Assembly (NCBI RefSeq): GCF_018326005.1
Contig: NZ_AP021903.1
Coordinates: 5,949,501-6,013,500 of the forward strand
Reading direction: 5' to 3'
Length of the DNA: 64,000 bases
DNA from: Pseudomonas sp. Seg1
GTDB lineage: Bacteria > Pseudomonadota > Gammaproteobacteria > Pseudomonadales > Pseudomonadaceae
Part shown: positions 1-9,818 of the stretch, one piece after another
Layout: each line of letters opens with the position of its first letter
Position numbering within the stretch: position 1 is the stretch's first letter
Made by a program: the position numbers and the translations under genes
Notes under the pieces: generated by a model
What the model was told of the DNA's origin: nothing
Databases searched by the model: none
The model's input: the letters and a program-made list of their open reading frames with translations, nothing else

Positions 1-1124
1 GCCTCAAAGAGCTGTGGAACACCTTGGTGCCGCTGTGGGACGACCGCACGTTCTACGATTTCGTCGCCACCTCCGAAGCCTTTGCCAAGCTGTCGTTCCA
101 TCACCGCGAAGTGTTCGGTCAGGTCGGTTTTGGTACCGGCGGCTGGGACTCGGATTTCCCCAACTCGATGCTGGAAATCTTCCGTGTGGTGATGACCAAC
201 TGCGACGATCACCAGCACCTGGTGGTCGGCGGCGTCGAGCAAGTGCCACAAGGCATCTGGCGCCATGCACCGGAACGCTGCGTGCATTGGCCGCAAGGCA
301 CCAGCCTGAAGTCTCTGCACCGTGGCGCGCCGCGTTCCGGCGTGAAGAAAATCGCTCACGCACCGGATGGCCGTTTCGCCGTCACCGACAACAACGGCGA
401 CACCCGCGAATACGCCGCCGTGCTGACCACGTGCCAGAGCTGGCTGCTGACCACCCAGATCGAATGCGACGAAACTCTGTTCTCGCAGAAGATGTGGATG
501 GCGCTCGATCGCACCCGCTATATGCAGTCATCGAAGACTTTCGTGATGGTCGACCGGCCGTTCTGGAAGGACAAGGATCCGGAAACCGGCCGCGACCTCA
601 TGAGCATGACCCTCACCGACCGCCTGACTCGTGGCACTTATCTGTTCGACAACGGCGACGACAAGCCGGGCGTGATCTGCCTGTCGTACTCGTGGATGAG
701 CGACGCGTTGAAGATGCTGCCGCACCCGGTGGAAAAACGCGTTGAACTGGCGCTGAATGCGTTGAAGAAGATTTACCCGAAAGTCGACATCGCCGCGCGG
801 ATCATCGGCGATCCGATCACCGTGTCGTGGGAAGCCGATCCGTACTTCCTCGGCGCGTTCAAGGGCGCCCTGCCTGGTCACTATCGCTATAACCAGCGCA
901 TGTATGCGCACTTCATGCAGGACGACATGCCGGCCGAGCAGCGCGGGATTTTCATCGCCGGCGACGACGTGTCGTGGACCCCGGCGTGGGTCGAAGGCGC
1001 GGTGCAGACGTCGCTCAACGCGGTATGGGGGATCATGAAACATTTCGGCGGTTCTACACATAAAGAGAACCCGGGCCCGGGTGATGTGTTCAAAGACATC
1101 GGCCCTATCGCCCTGCCCGAGTAA
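1..1124 (+). CDS. Flavin monoamine oxidase family protein (3' part; start lies outside the window)
   Basis: The reading frame is open from the first bases and ends at TAA 1122-1124, so only the C-terminal ~373 residues are present. They look like the substrate-binding and C-terminal FAD-binding parts of the amine oxidase / tryptophan 2-monooxygenase family. The clearest mark is the closing segment around 940-1040 with AGDDVSWTPAWVEGA, the family's usual C-terminal FAD contact. The N-terminal Rossmann GxGxxG would lie upstream of the window. Family members oxidise an amine or amino acid to the imine or amide with FAD and O2. The next gene is a nitrilase-fold amidase 12 bases downstream, so a two-step oxidase/amidase route (amino acid to amide to acid) is plausible but inferred. 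Genes of this type precede pqqF in several fluorescent pseudomonads. The substrate is unknown. Confidence 0.85.
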   Translation, partial: LKELWNTLVPLWDDRTFYDFVATSEAFAKLSFHHREVFGQVGFGTGGWDSDFPNSMLEIFRVVMTNCDDHQHLVVGGVEQVPQGIWRHAPERCVHWPQGTSLKSLHRGAPRSGVKKIAHAPDGRFAVTDNNGDTREYAAVLTTCQSWLLTTQIECDETLFSQKMWMALDRTRYMQSSKTFVMVDRPFWKDKDPETGRDLMSMTLTDRLTRGTYLFDNGDDKPGVICLSYSWMSDALKMLPHPVEKRVELALNALKKIYPKVDIAARIIGDPITVSWEADPYFLGAFKGALPGHYRYNQRMYAHFMQDDMPAEQRGIFIAGDDVSWTPAWVEGAVQTSLNAVWGIMKHFGGSTHKENPGPGDVFKDIGPIALPE

Positions 1125-1136
1125 GAGGAATCCCTG

Positions 1137-1931
1137 ATGCGTGTAGCCCTTTACCAATGTCCGCCGCTGCCACTGGACCCCGCCGCCAACCTGCAACGCC
1201 TGCATCAACTGGCGATGGAGGCCAAGGGCGCCGACCTCTTGGTGCTGCCGGAGATGTTCATGACCGGCTACAACATTGGCGCCGAAGCGGTCAGCACACT
1301 GGCCGAGGTCTACAACGGTGAATGGGCGCAGCAAATTGGCCGGATCGCCAAGGCTGCTGGTCTGGCGATTCTTTACGGCTATCCCGAGCGCACTGCCGAC
1401 GGGCAGATTTACAACGCCGTGCAGTTGATCGACGCGAACGGCGAGCGCCTGTGCAATTACCGCAAGACGCATCTGTTCGGTGATCTTGATCGTTCGATGT
1501 TCAGCCCCGGCGAAGGCGAGTTTCCGGTTGTCGAGCTGAACGGCTGGAAGCTCGGTTTCCTGATTTGCTACGACCTGGAGTTCCCGGAAAATGCCCGTCG
1601 TCTCGCCCTTGATGGCGCCGAGCTGATTCTGGTGCCAACGGCGAACATGATTCCGTTCGACTTCATCGCCGATGTATCGGTACGCGCCCGCGCCTTCGAA
1701 AACCAATGCTACGTGGCCTACGCGAACTACTGTGGCCATGAAGTCGACATCCACTATTGCGGGCAAAGCAGCATCGCCGCACCGGACGGCAGCCGTATCG
1801 CTCAGGCCGGTCTCGATGAAGCCCTGATCGTCGGTGAGCTGGATCGCCAGTTGATGATCGACTCCCGCGCCGCCAATCGCTACCTCAGTGACCGTCGCCC
1901 TGAGCTATACGGCGCGCTGAACAAGCGCTAA
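1137..1931 (+). CDS. Carbon-nitrogen hydrolase (nitrilase-fold amidase)
   Basis: A complete 264-residue nitrilase-superfamily protein. The catalytic triad is visible: Glu39 in LPEMFMTGY, Lys110 in YRKTHLFGDLD and Cys144 in FLICYDLEFPE. The length fits a single-domain amidase or carbamoylase. It would hydrolyse a C-N amide bond through a cysteine thioester in the cytoplasm. ATG at 1137 follows an AAGAGGAAT ribosome site. It lies 12 bases after the amine oxidase and 38 bases before pqqF on the same strand, so it is probably cotranscribed with both. This pairing resembles IaaM/IaaH-like chemistry, but the amidase family differs (IaaH is an amidase-signature enzyme), so indole acetate synthesis should not be assumed. 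Confidence 0.9.
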   Translation: MRVALYQCPPLPLDPAANLQRLHQLAMEAKGADLLVLPEMFMTGYNIGAEAVSTLAEVYNGEWAQQIGRIAKAAGLAILYGYPERTADGQIYNAVQLIDANGERLCNYRKTHLFGDLDRSMFSPGEGEFPVVELNGWKLGFLICYDLEFPENARRLALDGAELILVPTANMIPFDFIADVSVRARAFENQCYVAYANYCGHEVDIHYCGQSSIAAPDGSRIAQAGLDEALIVGELDRQLMIDSRAANRYLSDRRPELYGALNKR

Positions 1932-1969
1932 TCCGCTAGCATTGGCACTTCACTGTTCTGGAAGTGCCC

Positions 1970-4387
1970 ATGCCTGCGCCGACTCACCCCCGCCCTCACA
2001 CTGAAACCCTGGCCAATGGCTTGCGCGTGACCCTGCGTCACGTGCCTGGCCTGAAGCGCAGCGCCGCCGCGTTGCGCGTGGCTGCCGGTAGCCACGACGT
2101 GCCGCTGGCGTGGCCGGGGCTGGCGCATTTTCTTGAGCACTTGTTGTTTCTTGGCACCGACCTTTTTCCTGCAAGTGAAGGGTTGATGGCCTACGTGCAA
2201 AGTCATGGTGGTCAGATAAATGCCAGCACTCGCGAGCGCATGACCGACTTTTTCTTCGAGTTGCCAACACACTCGTTCAGCGGCGGGCTGGAACGTCTGT
2301 CAGACATGCTCGCCCATCCGCGTATGAATCCGGACGAGCAATTGCGCGAACGCGAAGTGCTGGAGGCGGAATTTGTCGCGTGGTCGCAGGATCCTGCGGC
2401 GCAGCAGGCGTTTGCTTTGTACGAGGGTTTACCTGCGAACCATCCGTTACGCGGTTTTCATGCGGGGAACCGCGACACACTGCAAGTCGAGCAGCCAGCG
2501 TTTCAGCAAGCGCTGCAAGACTTCCATCAGCAGTTTTATCGCACCGGGCAAATGACCTTGAGCCTGGTCGGCCCGCAGAGCATTGAGGTATTGCGCGCCC
2601 TGGCGGAGCAATTCGCGGCGACGCTGCCGGTTGGGGATAACGTTGCCCAGGCAGCGACGGTGCCGCTGGCGGTGAAAAGTTATCAACAGGCCGGCGAGCG
2701 GCGTTGTCATCTGCTGTTTGCCTTCGACTCGTTGCCTGTCTTGTCCGCCGAAGCCTTGGGGTTTCTTTGCCATTGGTTGAACAACGCCAAACCTGGCGGC
2801 TTGCTCGCCCATCTGCAGCAACAAAACATCGCAGATGACTTAAAAGCCGCACCGCTGTATCACTTTGCCGGACAAGCATTGCTGCACTTGCAATTCACTG
2901 CCCCCCGCGAAGCCATGAGTGCGATTCGCGAACAACTGCTGGATTGGCTTAGCTTCTTTGCTAAGCAGCAGGACTGGACAGCGCTGCGCGAGGAATACGC
3001 CAATCTGCTTGCTCGTCAGCAACAGATCAGCACCGCTCTGCAACTGGCGCGCCTCGACAGCGAACAGCTTGACGGCGAACTGTCCGAAAACGCTGTCGCT
3101 GCACTCAAACAGCTACTGCGCGAAATCGGCGTTGTGGATAACTTCAGCAGCCACTGGCATCTGCCGGCAGCCAACCCTTTCCTGCGCTCCAGCGAACCGC
3201 TGGCCAACGCCGGTTTGATTCGCGGCCAGACCAGCGCCCACCGTGGCTTGCGCACGTTCGCCCAGGATCGTTCGCGCGGCCGGCGTGAGCGTTCACCGAT
3301 GCAGTTCAGCCAGGCGCTGCCGGACGCCAGTGATCAGGGCGCGATTTATCTGCGCTGGCAACTGCACGCCGCCGCCAGTGCCGATCTGCAAGGCAAGCTA
3401 CAACGCAGCCTGCGGGAAACCCAGGAAGACGCGCGTCAGGCCGGGGTCGAGTTGTCCCTCAGTGCCACCGGCACTCAATGGCTGCTGAAACTGACCGGCC
3501 TGCAAGAGCCGATGCCCGGTGTTCTGGAGCATGCGCTGAAAGCTCTGACACAGGTTGATGCCGATTCTCCGAGCGCAGCGCCAGAAGCGCCGTTGATAGC
3601 GATCCGCCAATTGCTCAAGGAGTTGCCGCAACGTTGCCTACCAGCGGTCGCCGAGTCGGGCGACGCCAACCACCTGTGGACAACTTCGCGCTGGGACGGG
3701 CTGGCACTGGGCCTCAGCGCGCAGACTCAATCGGCGATGGGGCTGGCCCTGAGCCGCATCCCCGGCACACCGGACAATCAATTGCCGGCAACACCTGCGA
3801 TCGATGCTCAACACCTGTGGAGCCACATCCAAACAGGCTCCAGTGAACACGCCCTGCTGCTGTTCTGTCCGACAGCCAGTCGCGAAATTGCCGACGAAGC
3901 GGCGTGGCGCCTGCTCGCACAGCTGTGCCAGACGCCGTTCTATCAGTGCCTGCGGGTCGAATTGCAGTTGGGTTATGCGGTATTCAGCGCCCTGCGGCAG
4001 ATTCACAGCCAAAGCGGATTGCTGTTTGGCGTGCAGTCGCCGAACACTGCACCGGCTCAGTTGCTCGGTCATATCCAGCAGTTCCTCGACAGTGTTCATG
4101 CGCTGATCGAAAACCTCGATGACCACGGTTTCAACCAACTACGTCAGTCACTCGCGGAGCAATTCGACGAGAGCAATCTGACCGGCAAAGACGCCGCCGA
4201 ACTGCTCTGGCAGGCAAAACTTGCCGGCCACTCGTCGGATTACCTGCCCCAATTGATCGCCGCGATCGGCCAACTGGATCGCCGGGCATTGCTGGCAGCC
4301 GCGCAACGATTAAATCGCGCCGAAGGCGGCTGGCTCTGCCTCGCCAGCGACTCGATGCCGGGCGCACCCTGGCAAGCAGCAAAATGA
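1970..4387 (+). CDS. pqqF: PqqF, M16 zinc peptidase of PQQ biosynthesis
   Basis: An 805-residue M16-family (insulinase-like) peptidase. The inverted zinc motif HFLEH occupies residues 53-57, with further glutamates (EREVLEAEF, residues 127-135) about 75 residues later as the third zinc ligand. The rest is the paired beta-alpha M16 repeats, with the C-terminal half lacking the motif as expected. PqqF (with PqqG in some organisms) cuts the cross-linked PqqA peptide to free the Glu-Tyr adduct. ATG 1970 was chosen because GGAAG lies 5 bases upstream; an in-frame GTG at 1964 is also possible. The gene precedes pqqA, the usual order in fluorescent pseudomonads. A gap of about 155 bases to pqqA probably carries the strong pqqA promoter. 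Confidence 0.93.
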   Translation: MPAPTHPRPHTETLANGLRVTLRHVPGLKRSAAALRVAAGSHDVPLAWPGLAHFLEHLLFLGTDLFPASEGLMAYVQSHGGQINASTRERMTDFFFELPTHSFSGGLERLSDMLAHPRMNPDEQLREREVLEAEFVAWSQDPAAQQAFALYEGLPANHPLRGFHAGNRDTLQVEQPAFQQALQDFHQQFYRTGQMTLSLVGPQSIEVLRALAEQFAATLPVGDNVAQAATVPLAVKSYQQAGERRCHLLFAFDSLPVLSAEALGFLCHWLNNAKPGGLLAHLQQQNIADDLKAAPLYHFAGQALLHLQFTAPREAMSAIREQLLDWLSFFAKQQDWTALREEYANLLARQQQISTALQLARLDSEQLDGELSENAVAALKQLLREIGVVDNFSSHWHLPAANPFLRSSEPLANAGLIRGQTSAHRGLRTFAQDRSRGRRERSPMQFSQALPDASDQGAIYLRWQLHAAASADLQGKLQRSLRETQEDARQAGVELSLSATGTQWLLKLTGLQEPMPGVLEHALKALTQVDADSPSAAPEAPLIAIRQLLKELPQRCLPAVAESGDANHLWTTSRWDGLALGLSAQTQSAMGLALSRIPGTPDNQLPATPAIDAQHLWSHIQTGSSEHALLLFCPTASREIADEAAWRLLAQLCQTPFYQCLRVELQLGYAVFSALRQIHSQSGLLFGVQSPNTAPAQLLGHIQQFLDSVHALIENLDDHGFNQLRQSLAEQFDESNLTGKDAAELLWQAKLAGHSSDYLPQLIAAIGQLDRRALLAAAQRLNRAEGGWLCLASDSMPGAPWQAAK

Positions 4388-4543
4388 TCGTTACCAACGC
4401 TGCAAGGAGCTTTCTCGAATATTCACGGGCATTCCCGGTGAAATTTTGAGTAACATAGCCGCCTAACTATTTGGAACATCCCTGCGCTGCCGTGGACTAT
4501 AACTATGGACAGCGCTATCCCACCCACTAGAAGGAGACACCTT

Positions 4544-4618
4544 ATGTCCTGGACAAAACCGGCTTACACCGACCTGCGTATCGGCTTCGAAGTCACCATG
4601 TACTTCGCCAGCCGCTGA
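4544..4618 (+). CDS. pqqA: PqqA, precursor peptide of pyrroloquinoline quinone
   Basis: A 24-codon gene. The peptide begins [12 protein letters not shown] and contains Glu16-Val-Thr-Met-Tyr20, the strictly conserved E-x3-Y pair whose side chains become PQQ. The ribosome site AAGGAG ends 8 bases before ATG 4544. PqqE joins Glu16 and Tyr20 while the peptide is held by PqqD; proteases then release the adduct. A hairpin and T-run lie 27 bases after the stop, which would make a short abundant pqqA transcript with partial read-through into pqqB. Confidence 0.97.
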
Positions 4619-4644
4619 GTTCTGCTTACGTAGAACTGCAGTGC

Positions 4645-4675
4645 AACGCCTCGGCTCGCCGGGGCGTTTTATTTT
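4645..4675 (+). terminator. Terminator/attenuator between pqqA and pqqB
   Basis: AACGCC (4645-4650) pairs with GGCGTT (4663-4668), with an inner CGG/CCG pairing, followed by TTTTATTTT. It sits between the pqqA stop and the pqqB start, so it probably sets the ratio of precursor peptide to enzymes. A second small hairpin (AGTTCT/AGAACT) lies at about 4619-4637. Confidence 0.75.
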
Positions 4676-4699
4676 CAGCGTTGAAAGATTGGAGCGTTC

Positions 4700-5611
4700 A
4701 TGTTCGTCCAGATTCTGGGTTCGGCCGCCGGTGGCGGTTTTCCGCAGTGGAATTGCAACTGCGTCAACTGCGCAGGTTTTCGCGACGGCAGTCTGAATGC
4801 CAAGGCCCGCACCCAATCGTCCATCGCGATTTCCGATGACGGTGTGAACTGGGTGCTGTGCAACGCCTCGCCGGACATCCGCGCGCAACTGCAAAGCTTC
4901 GCCCCGATGCAACCGGGCCGAGCCCTGCGCGACACCGGTATCAGCGCGATCATCCTGATGGACAGCCAGATCGACCACACCACCGGCCTGCTCAGTCTGC
5001 GCGAAGGCTGCCCGCATCAGGTCTGGTGCACGGACATGGTTCACGAAGACCTGAGCACCGGTTTCCCCCTGTTCAAGATGCTCACCCACTGGAACGGCGG
5101 GTTGAACTGGAACCGCATCGAACTCGACCAGAGTTTCACCGTGGCGGCGTGCCCGAACCTGCGTTTCACGCCGCTGCCGTTGCGCAGCGCTGCACCGCCC
5201 TACTCGCCGCACCGTTTCGACCCGCATCCGGGCGACAACATCGGCCTGATCGTCGAAGACCTGCAGACCGGCGGCAAACTGTTCTACGCACCGGGTCTGG
5301 GCAAGGTCGACGCGCCGTTGCTGGACATCATGGCTGGCAGTGATTGCCTGCTGGTGGACGGCACGATGTGGGATGACGATGAGATGCAGCGCCGTGGCGT
5401 CGGCACCCGTACCGGTCGCGAGATGGGCCATCTGGCGCAGAACGGCCCCGGCGGCATGCTCGAAGTGCTGGAACAGCTTCCCGAGCAGCGCAAGGTGCTT
5501 ATCCACATCAACAACACCAATCCGATTCTCGATGAGGATTCGCCGGAGCGTGCGGAATTGGCCCGACGTGATGTTGAAGTGGCGTATGACGGCATGAGTA
5601 TCGTGCTGTAA
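4700..5611 (+). CDS. pqqB: PqqB, metallo-beta-lactamase-fold PQQ hydroxylase
   Basis: A 303-residue protein with the MBL fold typical of PqqB. An N-terminal [11 protein letters not shown] segment and the modified metal motif [10 protein letters not shown] around residues 93-102 are recognisable. PqqB acts late in PQQ synthesis as an iron-dependent hydroxylase on the tyrosine-derived ring; that role is from family knowledge. ATG 4700 directly begins [14 protein letters not shown], the conserved N-terminus. It lies 81 bases after pqqA, behind the attenuator hairpin. An unusual 136-base gap containing a REP pair separates it from pqqC. Confidence 0.97.
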   Translation: MFVQILGSAAGGGFPQWNCNCVNCAGFRDGSLNAKARTQSSIAISDDGVNWVLCNASPDIRAQLQSFAPMQPGRALRDTGISAIILMDSQIDHTTGLLSLREGCPHQVWCTDMVHEDLSTGFPLFKMLTHWNGGLNWNRIELDQSFTVAACPNLRFTPLPLRSAAPPYSPHRFDPHPGDNIGLIVEDLQTGGKLFYAPGLGKVDAPLLDIMAGSDCLLVDGTMWDDDEMQRRGVGTRTGREMGHLAQNGPGGMLEVLEQLPEQRKVLIHINNTNPILDEDSPERAELARRDVEVAYDGMSIVL

Positions 5612-5621
5612 CTGAGGGCCC

Positions 5622-5696
5622 CATCGCTGGCAAGCCAGCTCCCACATTGGATCTGTGGCACACACAAAACCTGTGGGAGCTGGCTTGCCAGCGATG
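5622..5696. repeat. REP pair, GCCAGCGATG class, between pqqB and pqqC
   Basis: CATCGCTGGCAAGCCAGCTCCCAC (5622-5645) is repeated in reverse at 5673-5696, giving two head-to-head palindromic units. It begins 11 bases after the pqqB stop, inside an operon. Confidence 0.9.
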
Positions 5697-5747
5697 ACGT
5701 CCGAATAGACACCAGAGATTCCAACGGTTGTTCCCCGGAGAACCGCA

Positions 5748-6500
5748 ATGACCGATCAACCAATGTCCCCCGCCGAATTCGAAGCGGCCCTGCGCGCCAA
5801 AGGCGCCTACTACCACATCCATCACCCGTATCACGTGGCGATGTATCAGGGCCGCGCCACCCGCGAGCAGATTCAGGGCTGGGTCGCCAACCGCTTCTAC
5901 TATCAGGTGAACATCCCCCTGAAAGACGCAGCCATTCTCGCCAATTGCCCGGATCGCGAGATCCGGCGCGAGTGGATTCAGCGCCTGCTCGACCACGACG
6001 GTGCCCCCGGTGAAGACGGCGGTATCGAAGCCTGGCTGCGCCTCGGCCAGGCCGTTGGCCTCGATCCGGATCAACTGCGCTCCCAGGAGCTGGTGCTGCC
6101 CGGCGTACGTTTCGCCGTCGATGCTTACGTCAACTTCGCCCGCCGCGCCAGTTGGCAGGAAGCCGCCAGCAGCTCGCTGACCGAACTGTTCGCGCCGCAG
6201 ATCCACCAATCGCGCCTCGACAGCTGGCCGCAGCATTACCCGTGGATCGACCCGGCCGGGTATGAGTATTTCCGCACCCGCCTCGGTCAGGCGCGGCGCG
6301 ATGTCGAGCATGGTCTGGCGATCACGCTTGAGCACTACAAGACGCGCGAAGGCCAGGAGCGCATGCTGGAAATTCTCCAGTTCAAACTGGACATTCTTTG
6401 GAGCATGCTCGATGCCATGAGCATGGCCTACGAACTGAACCGCCCGCCGTATCACAGCGTCACCGATCAACGGGTCTGGCACAAAGGAATCGCCTTATGA
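5748..6500 (+). CDS. pqqC: PqqC, cofactorless oxidase of the final PQQ step
   Basis: A 250-residue protein of the TenA/PqqC helical fold, near the standard length. The N-terminal block [14 protein letters not shown] followed by [10 protein letters not shown] matches the conserved active-site region. PqqC performs the ring closure and eight-electron oxidation that yields PQQ. ATG 5748 begins [15 protein letters not shown], with CCGGAGAACCGC just upstream. Its stop overlaps the pqqD start (ATGA, 6497-6500), so the two are translationally coupled. pqqC is widely used as a phylogenetic marker in Pseudomonas, so this gene could place the strain. Confidence 0.98.
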   Translation: MTDQPMSPAEFEAALRAKGAYYHIHHPYHVAMYQGRATREQIQGWVANRFYYQVNIPLKDAAILANCPDREIRREWIQRLLDHDGAPGEDGGIEAWLRLGQAVGLDPDQLRSQELVLPGVRFAVDAYVNFARRASWQEAASSSLTELFAPQIHQSRLDSWPQHYPWIDPAGYEYFRTRLGQARRDVEHGLAITLEHYKTREGQERMLEILQFKLDILWSMLDAMSMAYELNRPPYHSVTDQRVWHKGIAL

Positions 6501-6772
6501 GTTTCGACCGCAGCAAGACCCCGACCTGGCGTCCCGGCTACCGCTTCCAGTACGAACCGGCACAGAAAGGCCATGTGCTCCTGTACCCGGAAGGCATGAT
6601 CAAGCTCAATGAAAGCGCCGCGTTGATTGGCGGTTTGATCGACGGTGAACGGGACGTCGCGGCAATCATCGCCAAACTCGACGAACAGTTCCCCGGCGTG
6701 CCCGAGCTCGGTGACGACATCGAGCAATTCATGGAGGTTGCCCGTGCGCAGCACTGGATCGAACTTGCCTGA
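6497..6772 (+). CDS. pqqD: PqqD, PqqA-binding chaperone
   Basis: A 91-residue protein beginning [19 protein letters not shown]. It is a RiPP recognition element that binds PqqA and delivers it to the radical-SAM enzyme PqqE. The winged-helix segment (residues ~20-85, including [14 protein letters not shown]) is typical. The start overlaps the pqqC stop by four bases, and its 3' end overlaps pqqE by 29 bases. Confidence 0.96.
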   Translation: MSFDRSKTPTWRPGYRFQYEPAQKGHVLLYPEGMIKLNESAALIGGLIDGERDVAAIIAKLDEQFPGVPELGDDIEQFMEVARAQHWIELA

Positions 6773-7916
6773 GTCATCGGTGCAAGTCCCGGCCAAACCG
6801 GAAATCGGCCTGCCGCTGTGGCTGCTCGCCGAGCTGACCTATCGCTGCCCGCTGCAATGCCCGTACTGCTCCAATCCACTGGATTTCGCCGAGCAGGGCA
6901 AAGAGCTGACAACCGAGCAGTGGATCAAGGTATTCCGCGAGGCGCGGGAGATGGGCGCGGCGCAACTGGGCTTTTCCGGCGGTGAGCCACTGGTGCGTCA
7001 GGACCTCGCCGAGCTGATTCATGAAGCGCGGCAGTTGGGCTTCTACACCAACCTGATCACTTCCGGCATCGGTCTGACCGAGCAGAAAATCAGCGACTTC
7101 AAAAAGGCCGGCCTCGATCACATTCAGATCAGTTTCCAGGCCAGCGACGAGCAAGTGAACAACCTGCTCGCCGGCTCGAAAAAGGCCTTCGCGCAGAAGC
7201 TGGAAATGGCCCGCGCGGTGAAGGCCCACGGCTATCCGATGGTGCTGAACTTCGTCACCCATCGGCACAACATCGACAAGATCGACCGCATCATCGAACT
7301 GTGCATCGCGCTTGAGGCCGACTTCGTCGAGCTCGCCACCTGCCAGTTTTACGGTTGGGCGCAGCTCAATCGTGTCGGCCTGTTGCCGACCAAGGAACAA
7401 CTGGTGCGCGCCGAACGCATCACCAACGAATACCGGGCGAAACTGGAAGCCGAAGGGCATCCGTGCAAGCTCATTTTCGTCACCCCGGACTATTACGAAG
7501 AACGCCCGAAAGCCTGTATGAACGGCTGGGGCAGCATTTTTCTGACGGTCACGCCGGACGGCACCGCCCTGCCCTGTCATGGCGCCCGACAGCTGCCGGT
7601 ACAATTTCCCAACGTGCGCGATCACAGCATGCAGCACATCTGGTACGACTCGTTCGGCTTCAACCGCTTTCGCGGTTACGACTGGATGCCCGAGCCGTGC
7701 CGTTCGTGTGATGAGAAAGAAAAGGACTTCGGCGGCTGCCGCTGCCAGGCCTTCATGCTTACCGGTGATGCGAGCAATGCCGACCCGGTATGCAGCAAGT
7801 CCGAACATCACGGTGTGATCCTCAAGGCCCGCGAAGAAGCCGAGACCGCCACTCAAACCATTGAACAACTGGCCTTTCGCAATGAACGAAACTCGCGCCT
7901 CATCGCCAAGGGCTGA
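6744..7916 (+). CDS. pqqE: PqqE, radical SAM PqqA cross-linking enzyme
   Basis: A 390-residue radical SAM protein with a SPASM-type C-terminus. The [4Fe-4S]-SAM motif is Cys35-x3-Cys39-x2-Cys42 in CPLQCPYCS, followed by GFSGGEP. C-terminal cysteines in [28 protein letters not shown] and VCSK bind the auxiliary clusters. It forms the carbon-carbon bond between Glu16 and Tyr20 of PqqA. I chose GTG 6744 because GGAGG (6733-6737) sits 6 bases upstream and the conserved region begins soon after; the longer open frame to 6645 lies inside pqqD. The gene therefore starts within pqqD, implying tight coupling. Confidence 0.96.
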   Translation: MRSTGSNLPESSVQVPAKPEIGLPLWLLAELTYRCPLQCPYCSNPLDFAEQGKELTTEQWIKVFREAREMGAAQLGFSGGEPLVRQDLAELIHEARQLGFYTNLITSGIGLTEQKISDFKKAGLDHIQISFQASDEQVNNLLAGSKKAFAQKLEMARAVKAHGYPMVLNFVTHRHNIDKIDRIIELCIALEADFVELATCQFYGWAQLNRVGLLPTKEQLVRAERITNEYRAKLEAEGHPCKLIFVTPDYYEERPKACMNGWGSIFLTVTPDGTALPCHGARQLPVQFPNVRDHSMQHIWYDSFGFNRFRGYDWMPEPCRSCDEKEKDFGGCRCQAFMLTGDASNADPVCSKSEHHGVILKAREEAETATQTIEQLAFRNERNSRLIAKG

Positions 7917-9681
7917 GCCTTTCAGCGCCTCGCAAGCCGTCGCCGCCGGCATGGACTTCGCCGAACTGCAACTCGGCGCCAACGGTCTGTTCTGGAATGA
8001 ATATCGCCCCGAAGATGCGACGTGCCGGATCTGGCATTGGCGTGACGGCGCGGCAAAATGTCTGACGCCTACTGGTTTCAGCGTGCGTAGTCGGGTGTAC
8101 GAATATGGCGGTGGCGCGTTTTGTCTGACGCCTGACGGTGTGGTTTTCGTCGCTGAGGCGGATCAGCAGTTGTATCGGCAGGCGCTGAATGGCGATCCTG
8201 AAGCGCTGACATCGGGTGAGTGCCGTTACGGCGATCTGCATTTCGCCGATGGGCAGGTATTGGCGGTTGAAGAGCAGCACGACACGCATCGGCTGGTGGC
8301 GATTGATCTGGCGGATGGCAAACGTCATCTGCTGGCCGAAGGTGCGGATTTTTACGCCGCACCGACGGTAAGTCCGGATGGCCAGCGTCTAGCGTGGATC
8401 GAGTGGAGTCGCCCGCATCAGCCGTGGACATCGACCCGCTTGATGGTGGCTGAAGGTGATTTTTCGGCGCCCCGTTGCGTGGCGGGCGAACGGCTTGAGG
8501 AATCCATTCAACAGCCGCGTTTCGATGCTGAAGGCCGTTTGTATTGCCTGACCGATCGTGGCGGATTCTGGCAACCGTGGGTTGAGACATCTGACGGCCT
8601 GCAGCTTTTGCCAAGTGCCGAGGCCGACCATGCACCTGCACCTTGGCAACTCGGAGGGTGCACCTGGTTACCGGTTGGCGAGTCCTACCTTGCCAGTTGG
8701 AGCGAGGGCGGTTTCGGTCGCCTCGCGCTGGATGGCGAAGACTTCACCGGCGACTACAGCCGCTTTCGTCATCTGGCACTGGATCAGCATTTCATCTATT
8801 GCATCGCCGCCTCGCCGATCAATCCTTCGGCAGTGATCGCCATTGATCGAACGACCCACGCAGTGAAAGTGCTGGCCGGCGGGGTTGCGCCGTTGCCCGC
8901 CGAACGCATCAGCCGCCCGCAAACCCTGCGTTACCCGAGCGGTTCGGGCGAAGCGCATGGGTTCTTTTATCCCGCCATGAGCGGTGAGGCGAAACCGCCG
9001 CTGGTGGTGTTCATCCACGGCGGCCCGACGTCAGCGTGCTACCCGATACTCGACCCACGCATCCAGTACTGGACGCAGCGCGGCTTCGCCGTCGCCGACC
9101 TCAACTATCGCGGCAGCAGTGGTTATGGCCGGGAATATCGGCAGGCATTGCACTTGAGTTGGGGTGAGGTAGACGTCGAGGATGCTTGCGCGGTGGTGGC
9201 GTATCTGGCCGAACGCGACATGATCGACGGCGATAAGGCGTTCATCCGTGGCGGCAGCGCCGGCGGTTATACGACGCTATGCGCTTTGGCGTTCCAGCAA
9301 GTGTTTCGCGCCGGCGCCAGTCTTTACGGGGTCAGCGATCCGGTCGCGCTCGCCCGGGCGACACACAAGTTTGAAGGCGATTACCTGGACTGGCTGATCG
9401 GCGATCCCGAGCAGGACGCCGAACGCTACGCCGCCCGCACACCCCTGCTGCACGCGAGCAACATTCGCGTGCCAGTGATTTTCTTTCAGGGCGAACTGGA
9501 TGCCGTCGTCGTGCCGCAACAGACGCGGGACATGGTCACGGCACTGGAACAGAACAACATCCCGGTCGAGGCGCATTACTACGCCGATGAACGCCACGGC
9601 TTCCGCCGCGCAGTGAATCAGGCGCATGCGTTGGAGCAGGAGTGGAAGTTCTATCGGCGGGTGATGGGTTTGGGGGATTGA
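7882..9681 (+). CDS. S9 family prolyl oligopeptidase-like peptidase linked to the pqq operon
   Basis: A 599-residue protein with an N-terminal beta-propeller (about residues 1-340) and a C-terminal alpha/beta hydrolase. The nucleophile is the Ser in GGSAGGYTT, the acid is Asp in GELDAVV and the base is His in DERHGF, as in S9C acylaminoacyl peptidases. ATG 7882 lies within the 3' end of pqqE (35-base overlap), so it belongs to the pqq transcript. No signal peptide is seen, so it is cytoplasmic. A peptidase at this position is common in fluorescent pseudomonads and has been given a pqq letter in some strains. A role in processing PqqA-derived peptide is plausible but not shown by sequence. A REP pair follows. 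Confidence 0.9.
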   Translation: MNETRASSPRAEPFSASQAVAAGMDFAELQLGANGLFWNEYRPEDATCRIWHWRDGAAKCLTPTGFSVRSRVYEYGGGAFCLTPDGVVFVAEADQQLYRQALNGDPEALTSGECRYGDLHFADGQVLAVEEQHDTHRLVAIDLADGKRHLLAEGADFYAAPTVSPDGQRLAWIEWSRPHQPWTSTRLMVAEGDFSAPRCVAGERLEESIQQPRFDAEGRLYCLTDRGGFWQPWVETSDGLQLLPSAEADHAPAPWQLGGCTWLPVGESYLASWSEGGFGRLALDGEDFTGDYSRFRHLALDQHFIYCIAASPINPSAVIAIDRTTHAVKVLAGGVAPLPAERISRPQTLRYPSGSGEAHGFFYPAMSGEAKPPLVVFIHGGPTSACYPILDPRIQYWTQRGFAVADLNYRGSSGYGREYRQALHLSWGEVDVEDACAVVAYLAERDMIDGDKAFIRGGSAGGYTTLCALAFQQVFRAGASLYGVSDPVALARATHKFEGDYLDWLIGDPEQDAERYAARTPLLHASNIRVPVIFFQGELDAVVVPQQTRDMVTALEQNNIPVEAHYYADERHGFRRAVNQAHALEQEWKFYRRVMGLGD

Positions 9682-9703
9682 AAATCGGCATCCGTGTCGC
9701 CCC

Positions 9704-9795
9704 AATCGCTGGCAAGCCAGCTCCCACAGGTTCTTAGGTGTACACAAAATGTGTGTACGACCGACACCACTGTGGTAGCTGGCTTGCAGCGATAG
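9704..9795. repeat. REP pair, GCCAGCGATG class, second unit decayed
   Basis: AATCGCTGGCAAGCCAGCTCCCAC (9704-9727) faces TGTGGTAGCTGGCTTGCAGCGATAG (9771-9795). The second unit carries a substitution and a one-base deletion relative to other copies. It fills the gap between the end of the pqq transcript and the convergent yqaE-like gene. Confidence 0.85.
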
Positions 9796-9818
9796 CGATC
9801 TATCCGGCAGCGAAGTAC

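Noticed and set aside
1..1931. IaaM/IaaH indole-3-acetic acid pathway
   Set aside because: The oxidase is related to tryptophan monooxygenase, but the amidase is a nitrilase-fold enzyme with Glu-Lys-Cys, not an amidase-signature IaaH, so the product cannot be assigned.
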